A DNA stretch of 64,000 nucleotides from Aplectana chamaeleonis (Eukaryota; Nematoda; Chromadorea; Rhabditida; Cosmocercidae), in NCBI GenBank assembly GCA_029168955.1, contig JAPDOI010001482.1, forward strand, positions 62,001-126,000. The letters run 5' to 3'. A model generated the notes under the pieces. That model was not told the origin of the DNA and did not search any database. It saw only the letters and a program-made list of their open reading frames with translations. Within the stretch, counting starts at the first letter, position 1; the number at the start of each line of letters is the position of its first letter. The position numbers and the translations under genes are program-made. Shown here piece by piece: positions 53,225 through 62,515 of this stretch.

Positions 53225-53590
53225 GCCATTGTTATACCCCACGACAGGCCTCTCGCGGTCGCAGAGCACTGTTACGTCGCCGTCGCTGAGGGCCAGCCGC
53301 CATTGTCGCTCAGGGCCAAGAAACACCCGTCACGATGCCGGATTTGGCTGGGTTGCTGTCGCTGACACCGTCGCAGTGCACTGCACTGCGACGAACAGCC
53401 GCGACAGCGACAGATAACCGCACGGTTTCCACATTTCAGGCATGACATCCCCTTTCGAGCCAGCGACCGCGACAGGTCCTGCAAACTGTTCTTACCACAG
53501 CATTTTTCTACTGTGTGGATCTGGTCCCAACACGATTTGTAGCAGTTGACCACACCTGTCGCGGTCGCAAACTTCTGGTATAACAATGGC
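53225..53590. mobile_element. Inverted-repeat element family 2 (TGTCGC-rich), copy 2b
   Basis: The ends GCCATTGTTATACC and GGTATAACAATGGC are perfect 14-bp inverted repeats, with CCACGACAGGCCTCTCGCGG inside the left end and ACCTGTCGCGGTCGCAAAC inside the right. It is a non-autonomous DNA element by structure. No target-site duplication is clear. Confidence 0.75.
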
Positions 53591-53668
53591 ATAAGAGGAG
53601 GGATTGTAGCTCCCCTAGGGTCCTACGCAACGACCCGCTTGACCCTGTCATAAACTGCGTAGCTATAC

Positions 53669-54146
53669 TCTGTCCCAAACGAGATGACAAGCGAAGAGTC
53701 CAAAGAAGCAGCGCTCCCTCTGCGTCCCCTACGTTTTTGCATTACGGTAAGATGTCGCGTACGCAAATCACGTGCGCGACACAGCATCTGTCTTGCCGTA
53801 ATCCAAAACAGAATTCATCGAGTTCCCCATGTACTCGTTCCATTTTTCCGCATACCTCATCTTTTTTTTGCATTATTTTCGCTGAAAATGTCCGAAATGC
53901 TCTCTTTATGCAAAGGCTATAGAATCGAGTCGTGAGAATTACGACTTTTTAAAGAGGATAGATATTCTTATTTACACAGCAGGTAGGGGTTTAAGGAAAT
54001 AAATTCTGTTTTTGGATTACGGTAGATTCTGTGTAGCGCACGTGATTTGCGTACAAGACGTCTTACCGTATTCTAAAAACGTCAGAGACGCAGTGTGAGC
54101 CCTGCTTCTTTCGACTCTTTGCTTGCCATCTCGTTTGGGAAAGAGA
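53669..54146. mobile_element. Foldback element family 3, copy 2
   Basis: A 478-bp element with arms of about 150 bp. The left arm begins CTCTGTCCCAAACGAGATG and contains ATTACGGTAAGATG and ACGCAAATCACGTGCGC. The right arm contains GCGCACGTGATTTGCGTAC and GTCTTACCGTA and ends CATCTCGTTTGGGAAAGAG. The middle is unpaired. Palindromic non-autonomous elements of this design are abundant in nematode genomes, though I cannot name the family. Confidence 0.78.
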
Positions 54147-54353
54147 ATATCTGGGCGCTTTTCTCTCCCATCTACACCTAAGGTCGTAAAGATACATCCC
54201 GAGGCGCGACGCGTTGTCATCTTCGATATCGGAAGAAGTCGATACGCCTGGCGTGCGTTCTCGCTGTCACAGGAGTATGAACTCGTCACAAAGGGGTTCA
54301 GAAAGTGTTCCAAGGGTCCAGCGGAGCTGTGATATATCGCAACAGTATACATT

Positions 54354-54905
54354 AGATCCGAATCAAAAAAAATCGGATACTCGGATTTCGGATAACTCAA
54401 AAATCAAAGGTCGCGGATATCCGACTCAAACGGATAGATTCAAAATAGCAATTCCGGATGATCCGAGTCATTCGGATAGGGAGGCTAGACGGATAGTCGG
54501 ATCTCGGATCAATCCGAAAATTACGTTTTTTCGGTTATTCGGAGTTTGGATCACTGGGATTTCGACCATTTTTCGAAGAGCCGGGGTCATATTCGCCAAT
54601 AACCCGCCGGGTAGTCGAAGGGTAAATGAGGTGAAATTTCAGTACAAAACGCGCTCCACGGCCACCTCTCGCCTTTCTTGGCTTCCCTCGCGACCGCCGG
54701 AATTTTTCGAATAGCATAGCTGAAGAATGGCCGCTTCGCGATGGAATCTTTATCTTTTTGCAGTGATATCGATACGTAACACAGTTTGCATTTTCATCTT
54801 ACATGGTGTAAGATAGGTTGATCTGCTCCTCTGCCGCGCGCAGTATCATCCCTTCCGCTTTCCTTCGACTACCCTCGGCGGGTTGTTGGCGAATACGACC
54901 CCCGG
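54354..54905. repeat. ATCCGA-rich tract and CCGGGGTCATATTCGCC inverted pair, copy 2
   Basis: This is the partner of 41,515-42,087. ATCCGA words run from 54,354 to about 54,560. The foldback is 54,581-54,905: the left arm has CCGGGGTCATATTCGCCAAT and CCCGCCGGGTAGTCGAAGG, the right arm CCTTCGACTACCCTCGGCGG and GGCGAATACGACCCCCGG. No coding capacity. Confidence 0.62.
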
Positions 54906-55006
54906 AATCCGAATATCCGAGTCGGATAAAAGATAGTATAATTCCAAAAGTCTATCGAAAATCGATATTCTGGCGAAAATGCTCGAAAAAAAAGTTTCTT
55001 CCACCT

Positions 55007-55860
55007 TAGGGGCTATCCATACTTCCAACCTCTCGCTCTGCCAGACCGGTTCGCGCGGAAAAATGATGAGTATGAATAAAAACACGACCACCCGCCTCTC
55101 CCGCCTCCTCCTCTGTACTCTCCTGCCCCGCCACAGTGGTGTCTCTGGAGCATTCATACTCCCGTCTCGCACCGCCGAGGCATTTGTTGGTAGCATTACT
55201 TGTTGCACTAAATTACGTCGTATAAGTGTAGCGGGCCAGCGCTCAATACGCCGTAGAAAGCGGGACCCAACTAAAAGTGCGCCGGACGCCGTAGAAAGTG
55301 TGCGGGACCCAAGTGAAAGTGCGCAGGACGCCGTAGAAAGTGTGAGGGACCCAAGTGACAGTGCGCCGAACGCCGTAGAAAGTGGGCGGGACCCAAGTAA
55401 AAGTGCGCAGGACGCCGTAGAAAGTGTACGGGACCCAAGGGGGAGTGCGCAGGACGCCGTAGAAAGCATATGGATCAATCTTAACTCAAATCTAGGAGGA
55501 GGGGGCCACCCAGCATTCAATCCTAAAAATGAAAGTTGCCTCTGATATCGGCTTTCCTATAGCGTTATCAGTCATTGTCTATTTAGAAATCTGTAGAATC
55601 CATCCCTGGATAGCCTTTACATACAACAAAACCAACATATCTTATCAAACTTATCAAAGACCACCCGCATCGCTTCATTTCTAAAAACAAACCCACCGAT
55701 TTTCCGCATCTCTTGCTCTGCAATGGCGATGTCTCTGGAGTATTCATACTTCACTGGCGGAGCGGGAGGAGCGGGTGGTCGTGTTTTCATTCATACTCAC
55801 TCCTTTTGCCAAGCAGACCGGTCTGGCAGAGCGAGAGGTTGGAAGTATGAATAGCCCCTT
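55007..55860. mobile_element. Foldback element family 4 containing a satellite island, copy 2
   Basis: Ends AGGGGCTATCCATACTTCC and GGAAGTATGAATAGCCCCTT, with CTCGCTCTGCCAGACCGGTT pairing with ACCGGTCTGGCAGAGCGAG. The arms are about 45-60 bp well paired, then weaker (ATGAGTATGAATAAAAACACG against GTGTTTTCATTCATACTC). The satellite island lies at 55,249-55,467. No transposase. Confidence 0.72.
55249..55467 (+). repeat. 42-bp satellite island, copy 2
   Basis: Five full 42-bp units plus a truncated first unit (GCCGTAGAAAGCGGGACCC), + orientation, with the CCCAAGT subfamily marker. It is identical in layout to 42,462-42,686, with a more regular period. It sits in the interior of a foldback element, which suggests that a few satellite units were captured by or inserted into a mobile element. 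Confidence 0.9.
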
Positions 55861-56118
55861 ACTATGACAAAAGAACTCATTGATAATCATCTTTATCTCG
55901 GAATACTTGCAAACCAAACAGATGTGATCACTTTTAAAAATCTATTCAAAGTGAGTGTAATGTTAAAGCATTAGTATAGATGAGTACCATGAGTATCAGT
56001 CCTTCCCATCGATTTCGTAAATACCCGCGAGTTCCTGTCTAATCCACCTAAGACAGGATTGCCCGTTCGATCAATACACATGGTTTTTGGGAGCCTATCA
56101 TACCCTTAATGCGCTATA

Positions 56119-56554
56119 AGGGGTATGGCATACTTTTGCGACACACTGTCGCGTCGCTTTGCATAGCGACACCGACCGCCTGTCGCGGAGCTTCCACCCT
56201 TTAGGCGTAGTGCATACTTCCCGTGACGAGCGACGCGACATAATGCTTGTCATCTAAATCGACCGAAAATCGATATTGCTGATATGCACTGTCGCGGTCG
56301 CGCGTTGCGGAAAGTATGCACTAGGCCCTGAACCTGTCGCTGTCGCAGTGTGCTGCAAGCTTCGGCCTGCGACAGTGGCAGCGACAGGCTTCGACCCATT
56401 CGCAGTGTGTCAGCCCCCGCGTCGTGTCGTTGCGACACGCGCGATAACTGTGCCTACGACGACCGATGCCGTTGTTACTATGCAGGTCCCGCAGCGATTT
56501 GTGCTAGACTGCATGCCTGTCGGTCATGACAGCGGCAAAGCATACCATACCCCT
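56119..56554. mobile_element. Inverted-repeat element family 5, copy 2
   Basis: A 436-bp element whose ends AGGGGTATGGCATACTTTTG and GCAAAGCATACCATACCCCT are inverted repeats. The interior contains ACTGTCGCGTCGC, CTGTCGCTGTCGCAG and GCGACAGTGGCAGCGACAGG, giving several internal stems. The same TGTCGC vocabulary occurs in family 2 (52,629-53,590), so the two families are probably related. No coding capacity. Confidence 0.75.
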
Positions 56555-56997
56555 AGGAGCCTTTCAGAGTGGGGTCGCAGCGAAACTCGCTGTCGCGGAG
56601 ACGGTGTGAATGATGCGGGGTTGCTAACTGTGCCGTGCGACGGGGGCGACTGCCGCGATTTGAGAGTGCGTGAGCTAGCACCGACGGCAGCAACGGCGCG
56701 CGATGAAAAAGATTTCGACCATTTTGTCGCTGTCGCTGCCGTTCCGCCGTAGTTTCTTTTATTTGTTGATGTTCCTTTGTTAGTACCTGTCCATTCACTC
56801 TCTATAAAATATTTATTTCCTTTAGTTCACTGTTTTTTTCAATCGAACAAACGGCGGCGAAGAGGTAAGAGACGCAGAGCCAGAAATAAGATTCGGCGAC
56901 AAGTCATGGTCACGCCCAATTTCTCTCGCTCTGGAGAGCGACGCCGAGAATTTCGCAGCGATGCCACTCCGAAAGGCCCTATACTTTAGAGTGAGGA
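56555..56997. other. Spacer, copy 2: no gene seen
   Basis: The counterpart of 43,867-44,337. It contains TCGCTGTCGCGGAGACGG, then AT-rich sequence and a conserved GTCACGCCCAATTTCTCTCG stretch. Nothing coding is supported. Confidence 0.6.
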
Positions 56998-57524
56998 TCG
57001 GATATTCGAGTTCGAATAAATATTCGAATTTTCCGAACGAATTTTTATTCGAACATTCGAATATTCGAAAAGTGTGAATATTTGAACATTATTCGAATTC
57101 GACTATTCGCAAAAGATTAAAATTCGAACATTATTCGATTTCGACTATTCGCAAAAGGTGAAAATTCGAACATTATTCGAATTCGACTATTCGGAAAAGG
57201 TGAATATTCGAACATTATTCGATTTCGACTATTCGGAAAAGGTGAAAATTCGAACATTATTCGAATTCGACTATTCGGAAAAGGTGAATATTCGAATATT
57301 ATTCGAATTCGACTATTCGGAAAAGGTGAATATTCGAATATTATTCGAATTCGACTATTCGGAAAAGGTGAATATTCGAATATTATTCGAATTCGACTAT
57401 TCGGAAGAGGTGAATATTCGAATATTATTCGAATTCGACTATTCGGAAAAGGTGAATATTCGAACATTATTCAAATTCGATTATTCGCAGAGGTGAATAT
57501 TCGAACGTTATTCGAATTTGAATT
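56998..57524. repeat. ATTCGAA minisatellite, 42-bp period, copy 2
   Basis: The second copy of the ATTCGAA minisatellite, with about eleven 42-bp units in good register. Unit-level differences from copy 1 (for example TCGGGAAAGG units in copy 1 only, TCGGAAGAGG in copy 2 only) show divergence or local homogenisation after the tandem duplication. Confidence 0.92.
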
Positions 57525-58206
57525 CCCGAGCTGATTTAACAAAAAATATGAAAATCAGCTCCGTATGAAGGAATCGACATACCTTTCAAGACTTAATTCA
57601 TTTTCTTCACTACTCCATTGTTCCATTTTTCCGAACGCAAGAGCTAAATTTTTTCCCGACACCGTCTGATGAGGCTACTAGGGCGGTTCTACCAGGGGGA
57701 GCCACATGGCAATCAAACTTGGCCACGCCCATTTTTTCATGCCGCCGCGCAATGCAATGATAACACCAACCATAGCTTCGTTGGGTGGAGCCATGTACTC
57801 CACCAGCCTTCACCCCTGGGCAGGTGAAGTGGGGAACCTTCATCATTGGGAGAACCAGTGACAACCAGTGAAACGCCCCGAAAAAGAATGAAAGTGACCC
57901 AACACTCATGCAAGTCATTTTCAAGATTGGGTGGGTGTCACTGCCGATTTTTCGTTCATAACTTTTTTGTGCTCAAAGATAGAACTTCGGTGAAAGTTGT
58001 TCTCGGTATTCACCTATAATTTTGCATTGAAAACGCTTTCAGTTTTGAAAAATAAGTTCTCCTTCTTCAAGCCGAATTCAGTTTATAAAGTGCATTTTTT
58101 CGACTGGAATTATCGGTTTTTCGTCCATAACTTTTGTGTGCTTAGTGCTCCACCTTTGGTGAAGCTTCTTTGCAAAATCTCGATGGAATCCTGCGTAAAC
58201 TTGTGC
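57525..58206. other. Duplication-copy tail, copy 2: no gene; diverged tandem units
   Basis: Counterpart of 44,867-45,548. Diverged tandem units start CGTTCATAACTTTTTTG (57,951), CGTCCATAACTTTTG (58,122) and CCGCCTATAACTCTTTAAC (58,271), giving spacings of 171 and 149 bp. The third unit lies in the foldback that follows. No coding region is supported. Confidence 0.68.
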
Positions 58207-58698
58207 TTCCAGTTTGGAAAAGTATTTTTTCGATCCTTCAGCCTAATCCATTTTACGAAGCACCGGTTTTCCGCCTATAACTCTTTAACCTTTGGAGATA
58301 GGATTTTGGTGAACGTCGTTTTTGAAATCTACGTAAAATTCTGCGTCGAATGACATATCGGGTTCCTAACTTTGCTAGCCCCATAAGCCAGCCAGGTCGG
58401 TGAAGCCGAGACCCGTTGTTGGCTCCGGCAGAACTCTGCGTCTCTCATTTGAACCATAGAGGCGAGAGCACCCTATGGAGATAACTATGAAAATGGGCTT
58501 CATCGACCTGGCTGACTTATGGGGCAAGCAAAGTTAGGAGCCCGATATATCATTCGACGCCGAATTTTACAGAGATTTCAGAAACAATCTTCACCAAAAC
58601 CCTATCTTCAACGGTTAAAGAATTATAGGCGAAAAACCGTTGTTTCGTAAAATGAGTTAGGCTGAAGGATCGAGAAAATATTTTACTCAAACTGGAAA
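58207..58698. mobile_element. Foldback element at the right edge of the duplication
   Basis: Arms 58,207-58,407 and 58,498-58,698 pair closely. Examples are CGATCCTTCAGCCTAATCC with GAGTTAGGCTGAAGGATCG, and CCCCATAAGCCAGCCAGGTC with GACCTGGCTGACTTATGGGG. The 90-bp loop contains CTCATTTGAACCATAGAGGC. Pairing continues more weakly on both sides (to about 57,950 and 58,960). The duplication breakpoint (58,218) lies inside the left arm. No coding capacity. Confidence 0.82.
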
Positions 58699-59232
58699 CG
58701 CTATTCGATGCAGAATTTTATGTGGATTCCGAAACAACCTTCACGAGGGCTGTCTCCTAGAGTAAATAAGTTATGGACGAAAAGCTGATTGCTTTTAGTC
58801 AAAGAAACGTTAATTCATAAACTGAAATCGTTTTAGAGATTGGGAACGTATTTTCTCAAATTGAAAACATTATTTGACGCAAAATTTCATGAGATTTTGG
58901 AAACATCTTTGTTCAGAGATCCATCCAAAAGGGTAAAAATGGTATGAGCGAAGAACAGGTAGTTTTCCAAAAATCGCTTGAAGAAATTTTCCGAGAAATT
59001 TTGACTCCAAGACAGCTTAAAGGAAATTCATCATGACCTACGCAGATCATTTCATTAAGAATAGTGAATTTCTAAAGGAGGTCATCTAACGGAAAAAAAT
59101 GCTTCAAAACTTTAATGATTAAAAATAAAAATACATTGAATGCAAGAAAAAGAGGATTAAGAAAACGTCGAAGTTGCAAATCTATAGGGAACCTTCACCA
59201 TTCCCCAATCAGGTATATCCAACGAACCTGTG
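58699..59232. other. Diverged arm of the foldback, then unassigned sequence
   Basis: To about 58,960 this is a diverged mirror of 57,950-58,206 (TTATGGACGAAAAGCTGATT, AAATTGAAAACATTATTTG). From 58,960 to 59,232 the sequence is AT-rich, with no recognised element and no supported gene. Confidence 0.55.
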
Positions 59233-59511
59233 ACACCAACCCGGGGCTTTCCTTCCCCTCCGAAATCGTTGCGGCGCGGAGAAATAGAGGTGGCCAAGTA
59301 GCCGCGATAACAACCTTTGGGGGTGCTAAGCACAGATTTGACATCCGTTTCCAGTGTTACGGAAGGTTGCGGCACGGTGTCGTGCCGCGTCGACGTTTTA
59401 GATTTGGCCGTGCTATCTCGCCAGTCGGGGCCACTTGTCCACTGCATATGGTCACACCAATTTCTCCGCGCCGCAACGCTTCTGGCAGGGGAGGAAACCC
59501 CGGATTGGTGT
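59233..59511. mobile_element. MITE-like element with ACACCAAYCCGGGG ends
   Basis: A 279-bp element. The left end is ACACCAACCCGGGGCTTTCC, and about 50 bp in it has GTTGCGGCGCGGAGAAAT. The right end is the complement: ATTTCTCCGCGCCGCAACG and then GGGGAGGAAACCCCGGATTGG to TGGTGT (the first and second interrupted by CTTCTGGCA). The interior has TTGCGGCACGGTGTCGTGCC. The flank to the right (59,517-59,549) carries a GCGGCGGCACGGAAAAATGG motif found again at 57,720 and 61,634. No coding capacity. Confidence 0.72.
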
Positions 59512-60490
59512 TATAATTGCGCGGCGGCACGGAAAAATGGGCGAGCCCTAGTGGGATGGCAATTGGTACTCCCCCCCCTTCTAGTGATAGCACCGATTTG
59601 GCTAAAACTTCGCCAAGAGGCTTTTCTGAGCTGTGGATTAAGAATCTCTTATCCTTTTCGCAATTTGTGAAGGATTAATGGCTCAGACGAAAACGCGCTC
59701 CACGCCCCGCTGAAAGCCGCCAGCGGGATAGTGGCCGTGGAGAGCAAAATCCGAAGTTTTGTCGCCCACGGTAGTAGCTATCGCGGGGGCAGTGGCGACT
59801 GTCGGGGGCGAGTGGCTGCTTCCTGCCCTGGTGATAAGCCCTCTCAGCTTTTGTTTTCAAAAATGTACTCACGCACCGGTGCACGACGCGGCCGCACGCC
59901 AGCACGCGACCCGGCCAGTGTACCGAGCACCAACTGGGGCCACCAGCGATTGAGCAGGGCCTTCAGCGTCCAGGCGGAGCCAAGTACCGCGAAATTGGGC
60001 AATTGAACAGAAGGCATTGCCTTCATCCGTGTCCTGGCTCCGAACCGCGTCGTATGCCTCCCTTGGAAACTAGCGTCTTGAGCGTCCAGCATCTTTTAGG
60101 GGGCACGCTTTGCCCGTGATGGGCACGCTCTCGTGGCAGGAGGGCAAGCACTCGCCTATATCGTGTCTCCGGGAAAGTGGGAAGATCGGAGTGAGCGTCG
60201 AGCTCCTTTTTATCTGTAAAGGTTTTATCTGTACCGAAAGTGGACCTCTTATTCATGTTCAGCACCTTGAATAAGCTCCTGAGGCTAAGCTAGAGCGGAA
60301 AAAAATGATTTTGTAGCATTCTTTGTGTTGTAGCCCGTACAGATTTAGAGATGAGTCGTGCCTAATTAATTTCATTTGTAGGTGAAAATGAAGCTTTAGA
60401 AGAAGAATTCGACTTGTTATTGCCGCTCACTTCGTACATAGTTCCGCGATATTGCTATGGATGCTTAAATTATTCGTCATTCGAATATTC
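59512..60490. other. Single-copy flank: no gene supported
   Basis: About 980 bp. From roughly 59,670 to 60,130 it is GC-richer than the surroundings and stays open for 60-90 codons in several frames on both strands, but no frame shows a recognisable domain or clear exon limits. The rest is AT-rich. A coding exon here cannot be excluded or supported. Confidence 0.5.
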
Positions 60491-60884
60491 GAATTTCGAA
60501 TATTCGTTCGTTCGAAATAAAAAATGAAAGAATTTATTCGAAATTCGTTCGTTCGAAATAAAAAATGAACGAATTTGTTCGAAATTCGTTCGCTCGAAAT
60601 GAAAAAATGAACGAATTTATTCGAAATTCGTTCGTTCGAAATAGAAAATTAACGAATTTATTCGAAATTCGTTCGTTCGAAATAAAAAATGAACGAATTT
60701 ATTCGAAATTCGTTCGTTCAAAATAAAAAATGAACGAATTTATTCGGAATTCGTTCGTTCGGGATGAAAAATGAACGAATTTATTCGAAATTCGTTCGTT
60801 CGAAATAGAAAATTAACGAATTTATTCGAAATTCGTTCGTTCGGAATAAAAAATGAACGAATTTATTCGAAATTCGTTCGTTCG
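60491..60884. repeat. TTCGTTCG minisatellite, 41-bp period
   Basis: About nine to ten units containing ATTCGTTCGTTCGAAATA and AAATGAACGAATTTATTCG. CGTTCGTTCG starts at 60,505, 60,546 and 60,587 (the last degenerate, CGTTCGCTCG), 41 bp apart; some units have one extra base. ATTCGAA words resemble the 44.3 and 57.0 kb minisatellites, but the unit differs. Confidence 0.92.
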
Positions 60885-61046
60885 GTCTCTTTTTAAAAAG
60901 TCCTCACTCTACTATACTTGCACAGACAACCCAAACGAAGAGGATTATTGCCAACTATGCGCAAAATCTGCGCTGATGATGCGCAATAAAAAGCGGCGTA
61001 AATTTCACGATGCGCTCCAATTGGATGTCTGCAGTGTACGTATTGT

Positions 61047-61088
61047 ATTCTACAGTAGCCATACGCACCTGTATGGCTACTGTAGAAT
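61047..61088. other. Perfect 17-bp hairpin with 8-nt loop
   Basis: The left stem is ATTCTACAGTAGCCATA (61,047-61,063), the loop CGCACCTG and the right stem TATGGCTACTGTAGAAT (61,072-61,088), an exact complement. No terminator role is implied in this eukaryotic setting. It could be the core of a small mobile element or a structured transcript; its perfection is unusual in this diverged region. Confidence 0.85.
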
Positions 61089-61149
61089 GGAATGTCGAGT
61101 CGTGACATCAGATACGCTTGTTTGAGTAGCAGGACATACCGAATCCACC

Positions 61150-61430
61150 AATATCCGACTCGTTATCCGATCCAAATCATGACATTTTTCGGATATTCGG
61201 TATCCGAATCATTATCCGACTCATGGCACATTTCGGTGATTCAGATTTCGAATCAAACGGATTTTGGCGTTTTTTCGGTGAATCGGATTTTGGATCAATC
61301 GGATTTTGACGTTTTTTCGGTGATTCGGATTTTGGATCATTCGGATTTTGACGTTTTTTCGGTGAATCGGATTTTGAATTATGAACATTTTGGTTCATTC
61401 GGATGGATATCCGAAAATGAGTCGGATCCA
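61150..61430. repeat. ATCCGA / GGATTTTGACG minisatellite, 42-bp period
   Basis: About three clear 42-bp units and flanking degenerate ones. GTTTTTTCGG occurs at 61,269, 61,311 and 61,353, exactly 42 bp apart. Units contain GGATTTTGACG and GGTGAATCGGATTTTGGATC. Flanking parts (61,155-61,255) have TATCCGACTCGTTATCCGAT-type words like those at 41.5 and 54.4 kb. Confidence 0.88.
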
Positions 61431-61529
61431 ATGTATACGCAACAGGAGTGGGGGGGGTCGTAAAATTTGAGCTCGAAACAAAAATCGGGGATGCCGTAAA
61501 GTGCAGAAATTGGTGCTATCGCAGTGGAA

Positions 61530-61684
61530 GGGGGACACTACGGCGCCATGCACTTGGTCACGTCCATTTTACCGTGCCGCACTGAATTTGAGCATCATCC
61601 GGGGTTTCCGTCCGTTGCGAAATCAAGAGTCGTTGCGGCACGCAAAAATGGGCGTGGCCAAGCGCGCTACCACAGTGCCCCCCT
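61530..61684. mobile_element. Short MITE-like element with GGGGGCACTGTGG-type ends
   Basis: About 155 bp. The left end is GGGGACACTACGGCGCCATG and then TTGGTCACGTCCATTTTACC and GTGCCGCAC. The right end is the near-complement: GTTGCGGCACGCAAAAATGG, GCGTGGCCAAGCGCGCTACC and ACAGTGCCCCC. The GCGGCACG..AAAATGGGCGTGGCCA core recurs at 45,061 and 57,717 (inverted) and 59,517, defining a dispersed family. Confidence 0.72.
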
Positions 61685-61832
61685 CCCCGCCGCGATAGCA
61701 CCCAGAAATTGCTCACCCGTGCGTGCTGCGTCGCACTCGCTGAGCGTCGCGCGCGGCGCGACGGGCGCCGACGCGACATCCCCACATTCAGATTAAATGA
61801 AGCGAATTCGCATGTTTTGGAGCATCATCTAT

Positions 61833-61998
61833 ATATGGTTAGGTCCGTTCCCTATTTCCTCAAGAAAAAACGTGTAAATTCAAACCGCGGCTGACGTGGC
61901 GGTTTAAATCTCAATCTCTGAGAATTAAACCGCCGCGCCAGCTGCGGTTTGAATTTAAACGTTTTTTCTAGAGGAAACAGGCCACGGACCCCACTATA
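61833..61998. mobile_element. Inverted-repeat element family 1, compact copy
   Basis: A 166-bp MITE-like hairpin. The left end runs TATATGGTTAGGTCCG... TTTCCTCAAGAAAAAACGTG and then AATTCAAACCGCGGC. The right end is its complement, GCTGCGGTTTGAATTTAAACG followed by TTTTTTCTAGAGGAAACAGG and GGACCCCACTATA. The loop around 61,905-61,925 is short. It lies outside the tandem duplication, so the family is dispersed. TA next to both ends would fit a Tc1/mariner-type TA target, which is inference only. Confidence 0.78.
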
Positions 61999-62515
61999 AG
62001 TGTATTCCGATTATATTCGAATTTCCTATTTGATTTGGAAAATTTTACGACTGAGCTTCAGAGAGTGGACAATGTGTTGCCGAAAACTCTTGCAGCCTTT
62101 TTTTCTATAATCAATCGTTTATTCGGCCGAATATTCAAATTTTGGGCCTTACGAAGATTTGAATATACAGCCGGCACGGATCGCACTGATACTTTGCATT
62201 CCTTGTTGTGCGCTGGTCCACTCGGTGCAGTTATAACCAGGGGTGTGCGGCAATTGCCGTTTGCCGGCCATTTTTGGGGTTTGCCGTTGCCGTTTGCCGA
62301 AATTGTCGTCTAAAACGGCAAATTTTCGGCAAAAATTCGTTGAAACAACAGAATTTCCCTAACCGCAGTCTCTGTATTGGTCACCGATTCGGAGCTGCTA
62401 TAAATAATTATTTTGACTAGTTCCAGCTTCTGGTTCTGGTTCATTCAATGTATAATTTTATCCTTTCAATCAGTAACTTATGAAAACATCTCGACTGGGT
62501 AATCAGAGGAGTTCG

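Larger units (their letters stand above)
45561..58218. repeat. Tandem segmental duplication, copy 2
   Basis: Copy 2 is about 12.7 kb: 3.9 kb of satellite followed by 8.8 kb matching 36,314-45,560 in order, content and most bases. It ends at CCAGTTTGGA (58,218). Beyond this point the sequence continues as AAAGTATTTTTTCGATCC, which has no counterpart in copy 1, so 58,218 marks the ancestral right edge. All sub-elements listed for 36.3-45.6 kb have partners here about 12.7-13.1 kb further on. Terminal repeats and inverted ends are better preserved in this copy. Confidence 0.9.

Noticed and set aside
59675..60092. Overlapping 60-90-codon frames in a GC-richer stretch as a gene
   Set aside because: Frames are open on both strands, and no domain, convincing start or splice sites could be recognised.
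61047..61088. Hairpin as a microRNA precursor or rho-independent terminator
   Set aside because: A 17-bp stem is too short for a typical microRNA precursor, and bacterial-type termination does not apply here; no downstream T-run or nearby gene end.
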